NCBI RefSeq assembly: GCF_029760855.1
Contig: NZ_SOSI01000001.1
Location: forward strand, 496,001 to 560,000
From: Erythrobacter litoralis
GTDB lineage: Bacteria; Pseudomonadota; Alphaproteobacteria; Sphingomonadales; Sphingomonadaceae
Length of the DNA: 64,000 nt
Reading direction: 5' to 3'
In this document: positions 43,910-52,085 of the stretch, in pieces
Position numbering within the stretch: the stretch's first letter is position 1
How the letters are laid out: every line of letters begins with the position of its first letter
Notes under the pieces: model-generated
Told to the model about the DNA's origin: nothing
What the model saw: the letters and a program-made list of their open reading frames with translations, nothing else
Database searches by the model: none
Translations under genes and position numbers: made by a program

Positions 43910-46900
43910 GTGACGGGGGTCAGCAAACCTTTTCCAATCATCGGCGTGGGCGCTTCGGCCGGCGGCCTCGAAGCCTTACGCGAACTGTTCGGCGGCTTCG
44001 ACGGGCAGACCGGTATGGCGTTTGTCGTCGTGCAGCATCTCGATCCGACGCATGAGTCGCTGATGGCGCAGCTGATCGAACGGTACACCGCCATGTCCGT
44101 CCGCCAGGCGAGCGGAGGCGAAACGATCGAGCGCGATAACGTGTATGTGATCCCGCCGGGCCACGGGTTGGCGCTCGACAATGGCGTGCTCAACTTGACC
44201 GAATTCAAGGAATCGCGCGGCATGCGTCGCCCGATCGACGATTTTTTCGAGAGCCTAGCCGAAGATCGCGGCACACAGGCGGCCTGCGTCATCCTGTCCG
44301 GCACGGGTGCCGACGGCAGTCGCGGCCTGCGCGCCATCAAAGAGCATGGTGGCATCTGTCTGGTACAGGAGCCGGAAAGCGCCGCTTACGACGGCATGCC
44401 CGCTTCGGCCATCGGCACCGGACTTGTCGATATCGTTAGCGCTCCGAGCGACATCGTGCCCTACCTCACGAAGTTCTTCGAACGCGGCGACCTCTCGCAA
44501 GACGACCTCGAGGATGCTTCGGATGTGGCAGACCATATCGACAATTTGTGCGATGTGTTGCGCGATGCGGTCGGCCACGATTTCTCGCGGTACAAGCGCA
44601 GTACGCTCAATCGCCGTATCGCACGGCGCATGCAGGTTCTCGGCATCGAGAACGGGGTGGATTATCTCGATCGGTTGAAGGGCGACCGGGGTGAATGCGA
44701 TGCCCTGTTCCGGGATCTCCTGATCAACGTCACCCGCTTCTTCCGTGACGACGACCAGTTCGAAGCACTGAATCAAGTCGTGATCGATCGACTGGTCGCC
44801 AAAGCACGCGACGCAGAGGAAATCCGCGTATGGGTGGCAGGCTGTTCCAGCGGCGAGGAAGCCTACACGATCGCCATCCTGTTCGACGCGGCGATGAAGA
44901 AGCACGGCAAGCGCCCTTACGTTCAGGTCTTCGCCACCGACATCGACGACAAGATGCTCGAGATCGCACGCGGCGCGACCTATCCTATCGCTGCGATAAC
45001 CGACATTCCCGAAGGATATCGCGACGAAGCAGTCATCGGTTCGTCGGAGCGTTTTACGATCGCGCCGCACATCCGCGATATGGTGCGTTTCAGCGTACAT
45101 AACGTCGTGCGCGACCCGCCTTTCGCCAAGATCGATCTAATCTCCTGCCGTAACGTCCTCATCTATTTCGATGATACGCTGCAAAAAAACGTGATTCCGC
45201 TGTTCCACTTCGCATTGAAGGAGGACGGCAAGCTCTTCCTCGGCTCTTCGGAAGCGATCGGTCGGTATGAGGACCTGTTCGAAGTCGTCGATCAGGCCAA
45301 CCGCCTGTTCCGGCGCAAGAACGTGAAAGGCCGCTATACGCTGCAATTGTCGGGCAATGTCGGCATGTCGCAAAAGCCCCGCCGGCTTTCGCCGCCGAGC
45401 CCGCCGCCGCGTGGGAACGACAGTACCGAAACCGCCGCGCTTAAGCTCATCGCTCAGCGCTATGCCCCCGTCAGCCTGCTCGTCGATCGCGAAGGCTTGC
45501 TGATCGATCGTTGGGGTGCCGCCGGTCGCTATCTCGATTTTCCCGAACGGCTCGAACGCAATATTCATGTGCCATCGCTCGCCCGTCCTGGTTTGCGCGA
45601 ACTCGTCAGTCCTTTGATTCGCAAGGCTTCGGATACCGGTCGCCGGATCGGCGCGAAGGACGTCGAAATCCGCACGGATTTTGGCAGCCTGCAAGCGCGC
45701 ATCGTATGCGAACCGCTCGAACACGCGACCTTCCTGATCGTCATTCAGGAAACAGGATCACTCGAATTGGCGGACGACGATCTCGATATATTCGAAATCG
45801 ATGGGGAGCAGCAGCAATTTCTCGAAGAAGAATTGCAGGCGACCCGCCACCGACTGCGATCGACGGTGGAAGAACTCGAGACGACGAACGAGGAACTGAA
45901 AAGCTCCAACGAAGAAATGATGTCGATGAACGAGGAGCTTCAATCGACCAACGAGGAGCTGACCACGGTCAACGATGAGCTGAAATCGAAGGTCGATCAA
46001 CTTACCGTCGCCAATTCCGATCTGCGCAATTTCTTCGACAGCACCGAGATGGCGGTGCTGGTAGTCGATGCCGACCTGAAATTGCGCAGCTTTACCGACG
46101 CGGCGCTGGAACTTTTCCCGATCGGTCGCGACCGGATCGGCGACAGGTTGGGCGACCTGCCGACCCGCTTCGAAAAAAAATCCTATGTCGATCTTGCGCG
46201 CCGCGCGGCCAGTCGCGGGGAAGCAGGGGAACATAGAGTACAGTCGGAGGCCTTGAGCGCCGAATATATATTGCGGACGACACCCTACCGATTGGCGGAT
46301 GGAGAAATCGACGGCGCGACGATCGTGTTCAACGATGTCACCAATGCGCTTTCGCTGGAACGTGACCTGAAGGAAGAGAGGGAGCGGTTACGCCTCGCCC
46401 TGGATGTCGCGAAGATCGGAATTTGGGAATACGAACCTTCCACCGACGAACTCGTATTGGACGAGAAAGAGCGCAGTCTTCTCGACCTCGGTGTCGAAGA
46501 CGATGCGGATACGATGGAACCCATCCTTTCGAGGCTTCCTGGCGAGGATCGGGACCGCATCAACCGTGCCCTTCGCATGGCGATGGAAGGCGATCGGGAC
46601 TTCAACGAGATTTTCCGGCTGCCGCTGAATGACGGGCAGTTCCGTTGGCTGCACGGTCTCGGCAAATTGATCGAAACCGGAAACCGGAAGAGATTTATCG
46701 GTGTCACATTCGATGTGACCGCCGAACATTCCGCGCTCGATCAACGCGAATTGATGATTCGCGAGATGAACCACCGGGTGAAGAACCTGTTCTCGGTAAT
46801 CTCGGCCATGGTCACTATCGCCGCGCGCAACGCGGAGGACGTGAAGAGCTTCGCAGAAAGCCTACGCAGCCGAATTCATGCGCTCGATCAGTCGCATTCG

Positions 46901-47320
46901 CTTACCACGCGCACTACCGGAGACGATGCGGGCGTCGTTCTTCTCGGCGATCTTATCGAGACGGTCATTGCACCGAACAGGTCAGGTCAGGACGTCGTCG
47001 TCAAGGGACCCGACATACAGATTTCCGACCGTCAGCTCACCTCCCTCGCCCTCATTCTTCACGAATGGGCGACCAACTCGTCGAAGTACGGCGCGCTGTC
47101 GATCGAAGACGGATGCCTCGAGGTTCACTGGTCCGAGAAGGACGGTGCGGTTGCCATGAAATGGTCGGAAGAGGGGGGAACCGATAGCTCTACGCACGAT
47201 ACCAAGCCCGGTTTCGGCACACGGCTGGTCGAAACCGCCGCGCGGCAGCTACGCGGCGAGGCTACGGGCGAACCGACCGATGACGGCTATCGACGTCGCC
47301 TGGTATTCCCTCTTGCATAG
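43910..47320 (+). CDS. CheB-CheR-PAS-HWE histidine kinase fusion protein
   Basis: A 1136-residue multidomain signalling protein. A CheB methylesterase domain (about 8-190) has GVGASAGGLEALRE, VVVQHLDPTHES and LSGTGADGSRG but no receiver. A CheR methyltransferase domain (about 205-470) has FSRYKRSTLNRRIARRM and the SAM motif VAGCSSGEEAYTI. A coiled coil rich in TNEEL repeats leads to two PAS domains (about 710-830 and 845-950). The C-terminal HWE kinase (about 950-1136) has the phospho-acceptor MNHRVKNLFSVI, the N box ILHEWATNSSKYGALS, the WxE motif VHWSEKDG and GFGTRLVE. GTG at 43910 was chosen for the CGGAG 5 bp before it. It lies 13 bp after the LOV gene. Its phosphorylation target is unknown. 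Confidence 0.93.
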   Translation: MTGVSKPFPIIGVGASAGGLEALRELFGGFDGQTGMAFVVVQHLDPTHESLMAQLIERYTAMSVRQASGGETIERDNVYVIPPGHGLALDNGVLNLTEFKESRGMRRPIDDFFESLAEDRGTQAACVILSGTGADGSRGLRAIKEHGGICLVQEPESAAYDGMPASAIGTGLVDIVSAPSDIVPYLTKFFERGDLSQDDLEDASDVADHIDNLCDVLRDAVGHDFSRYKRSTLNRRIARRMQVLGIENGVDYLDRLKGDRGECDALFRDLLINVTRFFRDDDQFEALNQVVIDRLVAKARDAEEIRVWVAGCSSGEEAYTIAILFDAAMKKHGKRPYVQVFATDIDDKMLEIARGATYPIAAITDIPEGYRDEAVIGSSERFTIAPHIRDMVRFSVHNVVRDPPFAKIDLISCRNVLIYFDDTLQKNVIPLFHFALKEDGKLFLGSSEAIGRYEDLFEVVDQANRLFRRKNVKGRYTLQLSGNVGMSQKPRRLSPPSPPPRGNDSTETAALKLIAQRYAPVSLLVDREGLLIDRWGAAGRYLDFPERLERNIHVPSLARPGLRELVSPLIRKASDTGRRIGAKDVEIRTDFGSLQARIVCEPLEHATFLIVIQETGSLELADDDLDIFEIDGEQQQFLEEELQATRHRLRSTVEELETTNEELKSSNEEMMSMNEELQSTNEELTTVNDELKSKVDQLTVANSDLRNFFDSTEMAVLVVDADLKLRSFTDAALELFPIGRDRIGDRLGDLPTRFEKKSYVDLARRAASRGEAGEHRVQSEALSAEYILRTTPYRLADGEIDGATIVFNDVTNALSLERDLKEERERLRLALDVAKIGIWEYEPSTDELVLDEKERSLLDLGVEDDADTMEPILSRLPGEDRDRINRALRMAMEGDRDFNEIFRLPLNDGQFRWLHGLGKLIETGNRKRFIGVTFDVTAEHSALDQRELMIREMNHRVKNLFSVISAMVTIAARNAEDVKSFAESLRSRIHALDQSHSLTTRTTGDDAGVVLLGDLIETVIAPNRSGQDVVVKGPDIQISDRQLTSLALILHEWATNSSKYGALSIEDGCLEVHWSEKDGAVAMKWSEEGGTDSSTHDTKPGFGTRLVETAARQLRGEATGEPTDDGYRRRLVFPLA

Positions 47321-47328
47321 CCCGGAAA

Positions 47329-47358
47329 GGCAATCGGACCGCGCTCAGGCCGATTGCC
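47329..47358. other. Perfect inverted repeat at a convergent gene junction
   Basis: GGCAATCGG (47329-47337) pairs with CCGATTGCC (47350-47358) around 12 bases that include the stop codon of the GGDEF/EAL gene. It lies between the convergent kinase and GGDEF/EAL genes. No T-tract follows on either side, so any terminator role is weak. Confidence 0.4.
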
Positions 47359-49651
47359 GCGCCGGGAAAACCGCTTGGCCGAATATGGCATTCATCGCGC
47401 TGGCGGGGACCGGGCGGCTGAAGAGATAGCCCTGCCCGAAGCCGCAGCCCTCGTCTTCCAGAACCTGACGCTGTTCGGGGCTTTCCACCCCTTCGGCCAG
47501 CGTTTCCATGCCCAGAGCTTCAGCGAGCGTCGTTATGGCGCGAATGACGGCGTGGGCATTCTTGCCCTCTTGGCAAAGATCGCGCACGAAACTCTGGTCG
47601 ATCTTCACCTTGTCGAACGGGAACTGGCGCAGATAGCTTAGCGACGAGTAGCCCGTGCCGAAATCGTCCAGGGAAATGCGCACGCCAAGGTCGCGAACGC
47701 CGTGCAGAACGCTCAGCACCTTGTCGACATCGGCGATGAAGACGCTTTCGGTGATTTCCAGTTCGAGTTGCTGAGGCGGGAGGCCGGACGTCGTCAGGGC
47801 TTGCATGATAATCGAGGACAAACCCGGCGCCGAGAACTGCTTGGGGGAAATATTGACGGCAACCGAGAAATTGCCCGGCCATTGCGAAGCGGCATGACAA
47901 GCCTCACGGATGACCCATTCGCCGATCGGCAATATGAGGCCGGTTTCTTCGGCAAGAGGGATGAACTCTGCAGGACTTATCATTCCCTTGGTCGGATGTT
48001 GCCACCGGATAAGGGCCTCGAATCCAGTCAATTCGTTCTTTCGAAGGGAATAAAGCGGCTGGAAGTGCAGCGCGAACTGCCCCTCCTTCAGAGCGAGCCG
48101 AAGATCGAGCTCCATCTCCCGCCGGCGGCGCGCCTGTTCGTCCAGCGATGCTTCGAAGAAATGGAAATTCGCTTTTCCGTCGCGCTTTGCCCGATAAAGC
48201 GCGAGATCGGCATGCTTTAACAGCGTGACACCATCCTCGCCGTCCGAAGGCGCGATGGCGATGCCGATACTTGCCGAACAATCTGCCAATTGCCCTTCGA
48301 TGCGGATCTGACGCTCGAAGCAATCCTTGATGCGCCTGGCGTGATCGAACAGGGAAACGTTCGGATTTTTTTCGATCATCAGAATGGCGAATTCGTCGCC
48401 GCCCAGCCGCGCAATCACGGCATCCTGAAGTTCTTGCCGCAAGCACTCTGCAACATGGCGAAGCATGGTGTCGCCAGCCGGGTGTCCCATCGTATCGTTG
48501 ACGACCTTGAAATCGTCGAGATCGCAATAGGCGACGAGTATGCGCTCCCCGTTGGAACGGCGCGCTAGGTGTTGGGAGAGCTGTTCCGCAAACAGGCGAC
48601 GGTTGGGAAGATTGGTTAGCCCGTCGTGCAAACCGACATGGATGATCTTTCGCTCGCGCTCCTCGATCGCCTCCATCATCGAACCGAAACTGCTGGCAAG
48701 CCTGCCGACCTCATCATCGGTTTGCTGCGGCAATTCGACCGTTTCCCCTTGGCCAAAACGTCGCACGGCTGAATCGAGTTTGGCGATCGGCCCGGCGACG
48801 CCCTGCGCGACCCTTCCGCCAAGAGCAATCACCAGAGCAAGCCCGGCAAAGCCGACAGCGAACAGCGTATATTTCAGGCCGGAATAGGCCTGAAGCGCCT
48901 CCCCCAGTGAATGGCGGAGGACGAGGCGGGGCGAAAGGCCATCCTCGAGACTTGGCAATGCGTTCAGCAGATAGAGGTTTCGGGCTTCACCATTCTCTTC
49001 GTAAATATCGCCGACCGGCGTAAGTGCCAAATCCTGTGGTAGATTGCCGATATCCCGCACTGTAGCGGAAGTCTCTACCGCCGCCAATTTGGAGAGCCGC
49101 GCCATCTCGTTCTGGTCGAGCGGTTGCGCGATAACTAGCCATCCCAAGAGGTCCGGCGCTTCGATGGGAGCGGCCGCAGCCAGAGCGAGGCCATCACCCA
49201 TCCGGACCATGCCCCGCTCCCGCCCCTCGTCGAGGGCGTACCATATGCTTTCGCCATCGGGCGTTGTCGTGCCACCGGCACTCGTCACCGATCCATCGAG
49301 ATCGACGACGAAAGCCGACGATGCGTGGGTCCGATCGCCCAAGCTTCGTAACGCGCTCGAGATCGTGGGACCATCCCCCGTTGCGACAGCTTCGCGGAAA
49401 CCGAAATCGTGAGCGAGAACATCCGCCGATCCACGCATCTGGCGCGCGCGCAGTTCGATGATTTCGTCGAATACCCGGGCATTGGCGGCCAAATCCCGTT
49501 GCGCACTGTGCTCGCCGAATTGCTCGATGCCGGCGCTAACCAGCATGATCATGACGGTGAGCACGATGGCGAACAGGACGGCGTAAAGCGCCGCGATCCG
49601 CTGCCGCAGCGAGCCGAAGCGCAATCGCGCAAGTCGGTCCGAAAACTGCAT
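47345..49651 (-). CDS. Membrane-bound sensor diguanylate cyclase/phosphodiesterase (HAMP-GGDEF-EAL)
   Basis: A 768-residue c-di-GMP enzyme. TM helix 1 is at about 17-42 (RIAALYAVLFAIVLTVMIML). A periplasmic sensor region (about 43-250) precedes TM2 (LFAVGFAGLALVIALGGRVA), a HAMP domain (GPIAKLDSAVRRFGQGETVE), a GGDEF domain with intact ARLGGDEFAIL, and an EAL domain with intact GFEALIRWQHP and DDFGTGYSSLSYLRQFPFDK. Both catalytic motifs look competent, so it could make or degrade c-di-GMP depending on the signal. The start shares a base with the stop of the cupredoxin-like gene (TGATG). I recall GGDEF/EAL, cupredoxin-like, DUF3034 and truncated-globin genes occurring together in other proteobacteria. 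Confidence 0.94.
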   Translation of the reverse strand: MQFSDRLARLRFGSLRQRIAALYAVLFAIVLTVMIMLVSAGIEQFGEHSAQRDLAANARVFDEIIELRARQMRGSADVLAHDFGFREAVATGDGPTISSALRSLGDRTHASSAFVVDLDGSVTSAGGTTTPDGESIWYALDEGRERGMVRMGDGLALAAAAPIEAPDLLGWLVIAQPLDQNEMARLSKLAAVETSATVRDIGNLPQDLALTPVGDIYEENGEARNLYLLNALPSLEDGLSPRLVLRHSLGEALQAYSGLKYTLFAVGFAGLALVIALGGRVAQGVAGPIAKLDSAVRRFGQGETVELPQQTDDEVGRLASSFGSMMEAIEERERKIIHVGLHDGLTNLPNRRLFAEQLSQHLARRSNGERILVAYCDLDDFKVVNDTMGHPAGDTMLRHVAECLRQELQDAVIARLGGDEFAILMIEKNPNVSLFDHARRIKDCFERQIRIEGQLADCSASIGIAIAPSDGEDGVTLLKHADLALYRAKRDGKANFHFFEASLDEQARRRREMELDLRLALKEGQFALHFQPLYSLRKNELTGFEALIRWQHPTKGMISPAEFIPLAEETGLILPIGEWVIREACHAASQWPGNFSVAVNISPKQFSAPGLSSIIMQALTTSGLPPQQLELEITESVFIADVDKVLSVLHGVRDLGVRISLDDFGTGYSSLSYLRQFPFDKVKIDQSFVRDLCQEGKNAHAVIRAITTLAEALGMETLAEGVESPEQRQVLEDEGCGFGQGYLFSRPVPASAMNAIFGQAVFPARQSA

Positions 49652-50262
49652 CAGCGCAACCGGACAGCGATCTTGTGGCGGTTATTGGCTCCGGAGATAG
49701 ATACATCGCGCCGCAGTTCGCCGGCCGGAGCACGAAGGCGGGGATGCCATACCGTGATCTGCGCCGCCCCGCCCGGCACGTTATCCAAGGCAACATAGCC
49801 ATTCGCATCGGTCTTTGACGCGAATGGGGTGTCGACCACTCGGATATACCCACGCATCTGATCGTGAATGTTGCAGCCGAGCGCGACGGTCCCGGCCTTT
49901 GCGAACCCTTGCGTGCGGGTCTGGTCACGACCGTAGAGTTCGATCTCGAATTTCGCGGGTTTGGAAAAACTGTAAACGGAATGCCTCACCCGATCGAGAT
50001 TGGGAAAGGCTACCGTGCTTCCGCGCGCCACGATCAGGGTGCCGGGCACGAACTGCTCGCCCTTCTGCGCCATGGCCATGCGCCAGGGAAAACTGATGCG
50101 CCCTGTCGAAGCACCGGAAGAAAGGATTTCCACGACAGCATCGCGAACGGGCATTCCGCGCTCGTCGACGATCTGCACCCTGACCGGAACCGGAGCCGCA
50201 GCCTGCAATAGGCCGGAAGTAAGCACCAATAGACCGGCGAGAGCGAAGGCGAGGCGTTTCAT
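49651..50262 (-). CDS. Cupredoxin-like (methylamine-utilisation-type) periplasmic protein
   Basis: A 203-residue exported protein with a signal peptide (LAFALAGLLVLTSGLLQAAA). A carboxypeptidase-like strand region starts the mature part (VRVQIVDERGMPVRDAVVEI). A cupredoxin-like core follows: VARGSTVAFPNLDRVRHSVY, then GTVALGCNIHDQMRGYIRVV. The His in RHSVY and the Cys and His of LGCNIHDQM match type 1 copper ligands, and the Met two residues later (HDQM) completes the usual set. It is often annotated as methylamine utilisation protein, but no methylamine dehydrogenase is here. It overlaps the GGDEF/EAL gene by one base and is probably translated with it. Electron carrier or copper sensor are possible roles. 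Confidence 0.88.
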   Translation of the reverse strand: MKRLAFALAGLLVLTSGLLQAAAPVPVRVQIVDERGMPVRDAVVEILSSGASTGRISFPWRMAMAQKGEQFVPGTLIVARGSTVAFPNLDRVRHSVYSFSKPAKFEIELYGRDQTRTQGFAKAGTVALGCNIHDQMRGYIRVVDTPFASKTDANGYVALDNVPGGAAQITVWHPRLRAPAGELRRDVSISGANNRHKIAVRLR

Positions 50263-50349
50263 GGCACGCCCGAAATACGGCGGAAACCCTTAAGAAAGCG
50301 TCCCTCGAGGGTTAATCACTTTGAAACCACGATCTGCGAAATCCTACTC

Positions 50350-51267
50350 ATGAAAAGAGTCGCTCGGGTCTTAGCGTTCGCGCAGACCGCATATTTTGTT
50401 GCCGTCGCGCAGACCGCCACCGCACAGGTGGATGAAGCGCCATCCGTCTTGGTGGAATCGCCCCCGCCGGCTGACTACAATGCCAAGCTGCTTCTTACGA
50501 ATGGCATTTCAACCATTGGCGGCGCCAGCGGCGGCGGAATCTCCGATTGGGCGACCATAGCCGGCAGGCAATCCGATCGCGGAATCGGCGTCCAGCTACA
50601 TGTCAGCGGAGCGGTGTTGCCCGATTATCTGTGGCAAAGCCACGGAATAGCGGTCGGAATAGCGGACCGCGTCGAACTTTCCTATGCGCGGCAGAATTTC
50701 GATACGCAGGATGTCGGTGCAGCACTTGGAATTGGGCAGGGTTATGTCCTTAATCAGGATGTTTGGGGCGCGAAGCTCCGGGTCGCGGGAGACACGGTAT
50801 ACGGCTCCCCTCTGCTGCCGCAGATTGCCGTAGGCGTGCAGTACAAGCGGTCGCTCGACGGGGGCGTTGCCGCTGCCGTCGGGGCGGCACACGACGAAGG
50901 CGTCGACTTTGTCGTCAGCGCGACGAAGCTGTTCCTCGCACGAAGCATACTCTTGGATGCGACGGCGCGAATGACCAAAGCGAACCAGAACGGGCTGCTC
51001 GGTTTCGGGAGCGTCGGCAATGATGACTACTCGGTTCAGTTCGAAGGGGCGCTCGCGTACCAGTTTTCCCGTCGTTTCGTCATGGGCGCGGAATATCGAA
51101 GCAAGCCGGACAATCTCGGTCTCGGCGAAGATGACTGGATCGATATCTTTGCGGCCTGGGGCGCGACCGATAATATTACCGTGACGGCAGCTTATGCCGA
51201 TCTCGGGTCCATCGCGACGTTCGAGGGGCAACGCGGCGTGTTCGCCCAAGCCCAGCTCGCATTCTAA
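50350..51267 (+). CDS. DUF3034 family outer-membrane protein
   Basis: A 305-residue exported protein. The signal peptide (ARVLAFAQTAYFVAVAQTAT) is followed by a beta-rich mature chain typical of a small outer-membrane barrel. Family blocks include KLLLTNGISTIGGASGGGIS near the N-terminus, a middle region of alternating strands (YVLNQDVWGAKLRVAGDTVY) and a C-terminal FAQAQLAF with a final Phe. The function of DUF3034 proteins is unknown. It is divergent from the cupredoxin-like gene (88-bp gap), and the truncated haemoglobin gene starts 12 bp after its stop. I recall the same group of genes in other proteobacteria. Confidence 0.9.
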   Translation: MKRVARVLAFAQTAYFVAVAQTATAQVDEAPSVLVESPPPADYNAKLLLTNGISTIGGASGGGISDWATIAGRQSDRGIGVQLHVSGAVLPDYLWQSHGIAVGIADRVELSYARQNFDTQDVGAALGIGQGYVLNQDVWGAKLRVAGDTVYGSPLLPQIAVGVQYKRSLDGGVAAAVGAAHDEGVDFVVSATKLFLARSILLDATARMTKANQNGLLGFGSVGNDDYSVQFEGALAYQFSRRFVMGAEYRSKPDNLGLGEDDWIDIFAAWGATDNITVTAAYADLGSIATFEGQRGVFAQAQLAF

Positions 51268-51278
51268 GGATTTACGAT

Positions 51279-51806
51279 ATGTTCGAGCTCGCGCTTACCT
51301 TTCTGATGATGCAGCAAGCGCCTGCAGAAAATACGGACTGGGACGAAGCATTCGGTGTCGAAGAGGCGGTACGGGATCCGCAAACAGGCGAGCTTCCAGT
51401 GGATCCCTACGACGTCGACAATGCCAATGCGGGTGCAAAGCCATTCTCCGGCAGCAGCATCGCAGCCGATTTCGGCGGGAAAGACGGTATTCGCCAAATC
51501 GCCGATCGATTTGTCGACCTGAACATTTCCGACCCTCGCGTAGCCGCGATATTCGCCGGCCACGACCATGTTCGCCTTCGCCGAACTCTGTACGAGCAGT
51601 TCTGCTACATTCTCAATGCGGGTTGTGAATATACCGGCCGCGATATGGCGACCGCACACCAGGGTCTTGGTACGCGTAAACCGGATCTCAATGCGATTGT
51701 CGAAAATCTGCAAAAAGCCATGCGGGAAGCGGATGTTTCCTTCGTCGCGCAAAACCGCTTCCTGGCGAAACTGGCGCCGATGTACGGCGATGTCGTTACT
51801 CGTTGA
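51279..51806 (+). CDS. Group 1 truncated haemoglobin with N-terminal extension
   Basis: A 175-residue protein. Residues 1-60 are an extension (MFELALTFLMMQQAPAEN at the start, then acidic residues) not found in minimal group 1 globins. The globin starts near AADFGGKDGIRQIADRFVDL; NISDPRVAAIFAG and RTLYEQFCYILNAGCEYTGR follow, and AHQGLG contains the proximal His (His127). A hydrophobic start might direct it to the periplasm, but the segment is short and poorly formed. Such globins bind O2, NO or CO. It lies 12 bp after DUF3034, in the same transcript. The extension is odd for the family. Confidence 0.88.
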   Translation: MFELALTFLMMQQAPAENTDWDEAFGVEEAVRDPQTGELPVDPYDVDNANAGAKPFSGSSIAADFGGKDGIRQIADRFVDLNISDPRVAAIFAGHDHVRLRRTLYEQFCYILNAGCEYTGRDMATAHQGLGTRKPDLNAIVENLQKAMREADVSFVAQNRFLAKLAPMYGDVVTR

Positions 51807-52085
51807 GGGAACGGTTACTGCGTTCTTCCAACGCCGGGGAGTGCGATCTGCTGGCGCAATCCACTGAAGTCGTGATACCTTTTCCCGTATCGTTTCGGCA
51901 AAGCAGACCATCCTTTGTGCGGATCGCTCTAAAAAGCTGAAATAAACGCGGGCTTTTCTCGTCTACGAACGCTATGTGCGAAGGGAATTCGCCCACGCGT
52001 GCTTCTGCGATGTGCAAACGCCGGGCAATCCTTTTCCTCGCTCATCCCGTTGCAATGCGGTGCGGCCCTTCCCTCGTGAGTAGAC

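Noticed and set aside
49651-50262. Methylamine utilisation pathway suggested by the cupredoxin-like gene
   Set aside because: No methylamine dehydrogenase or other mau genes are present; the family name reflects historical annotation.
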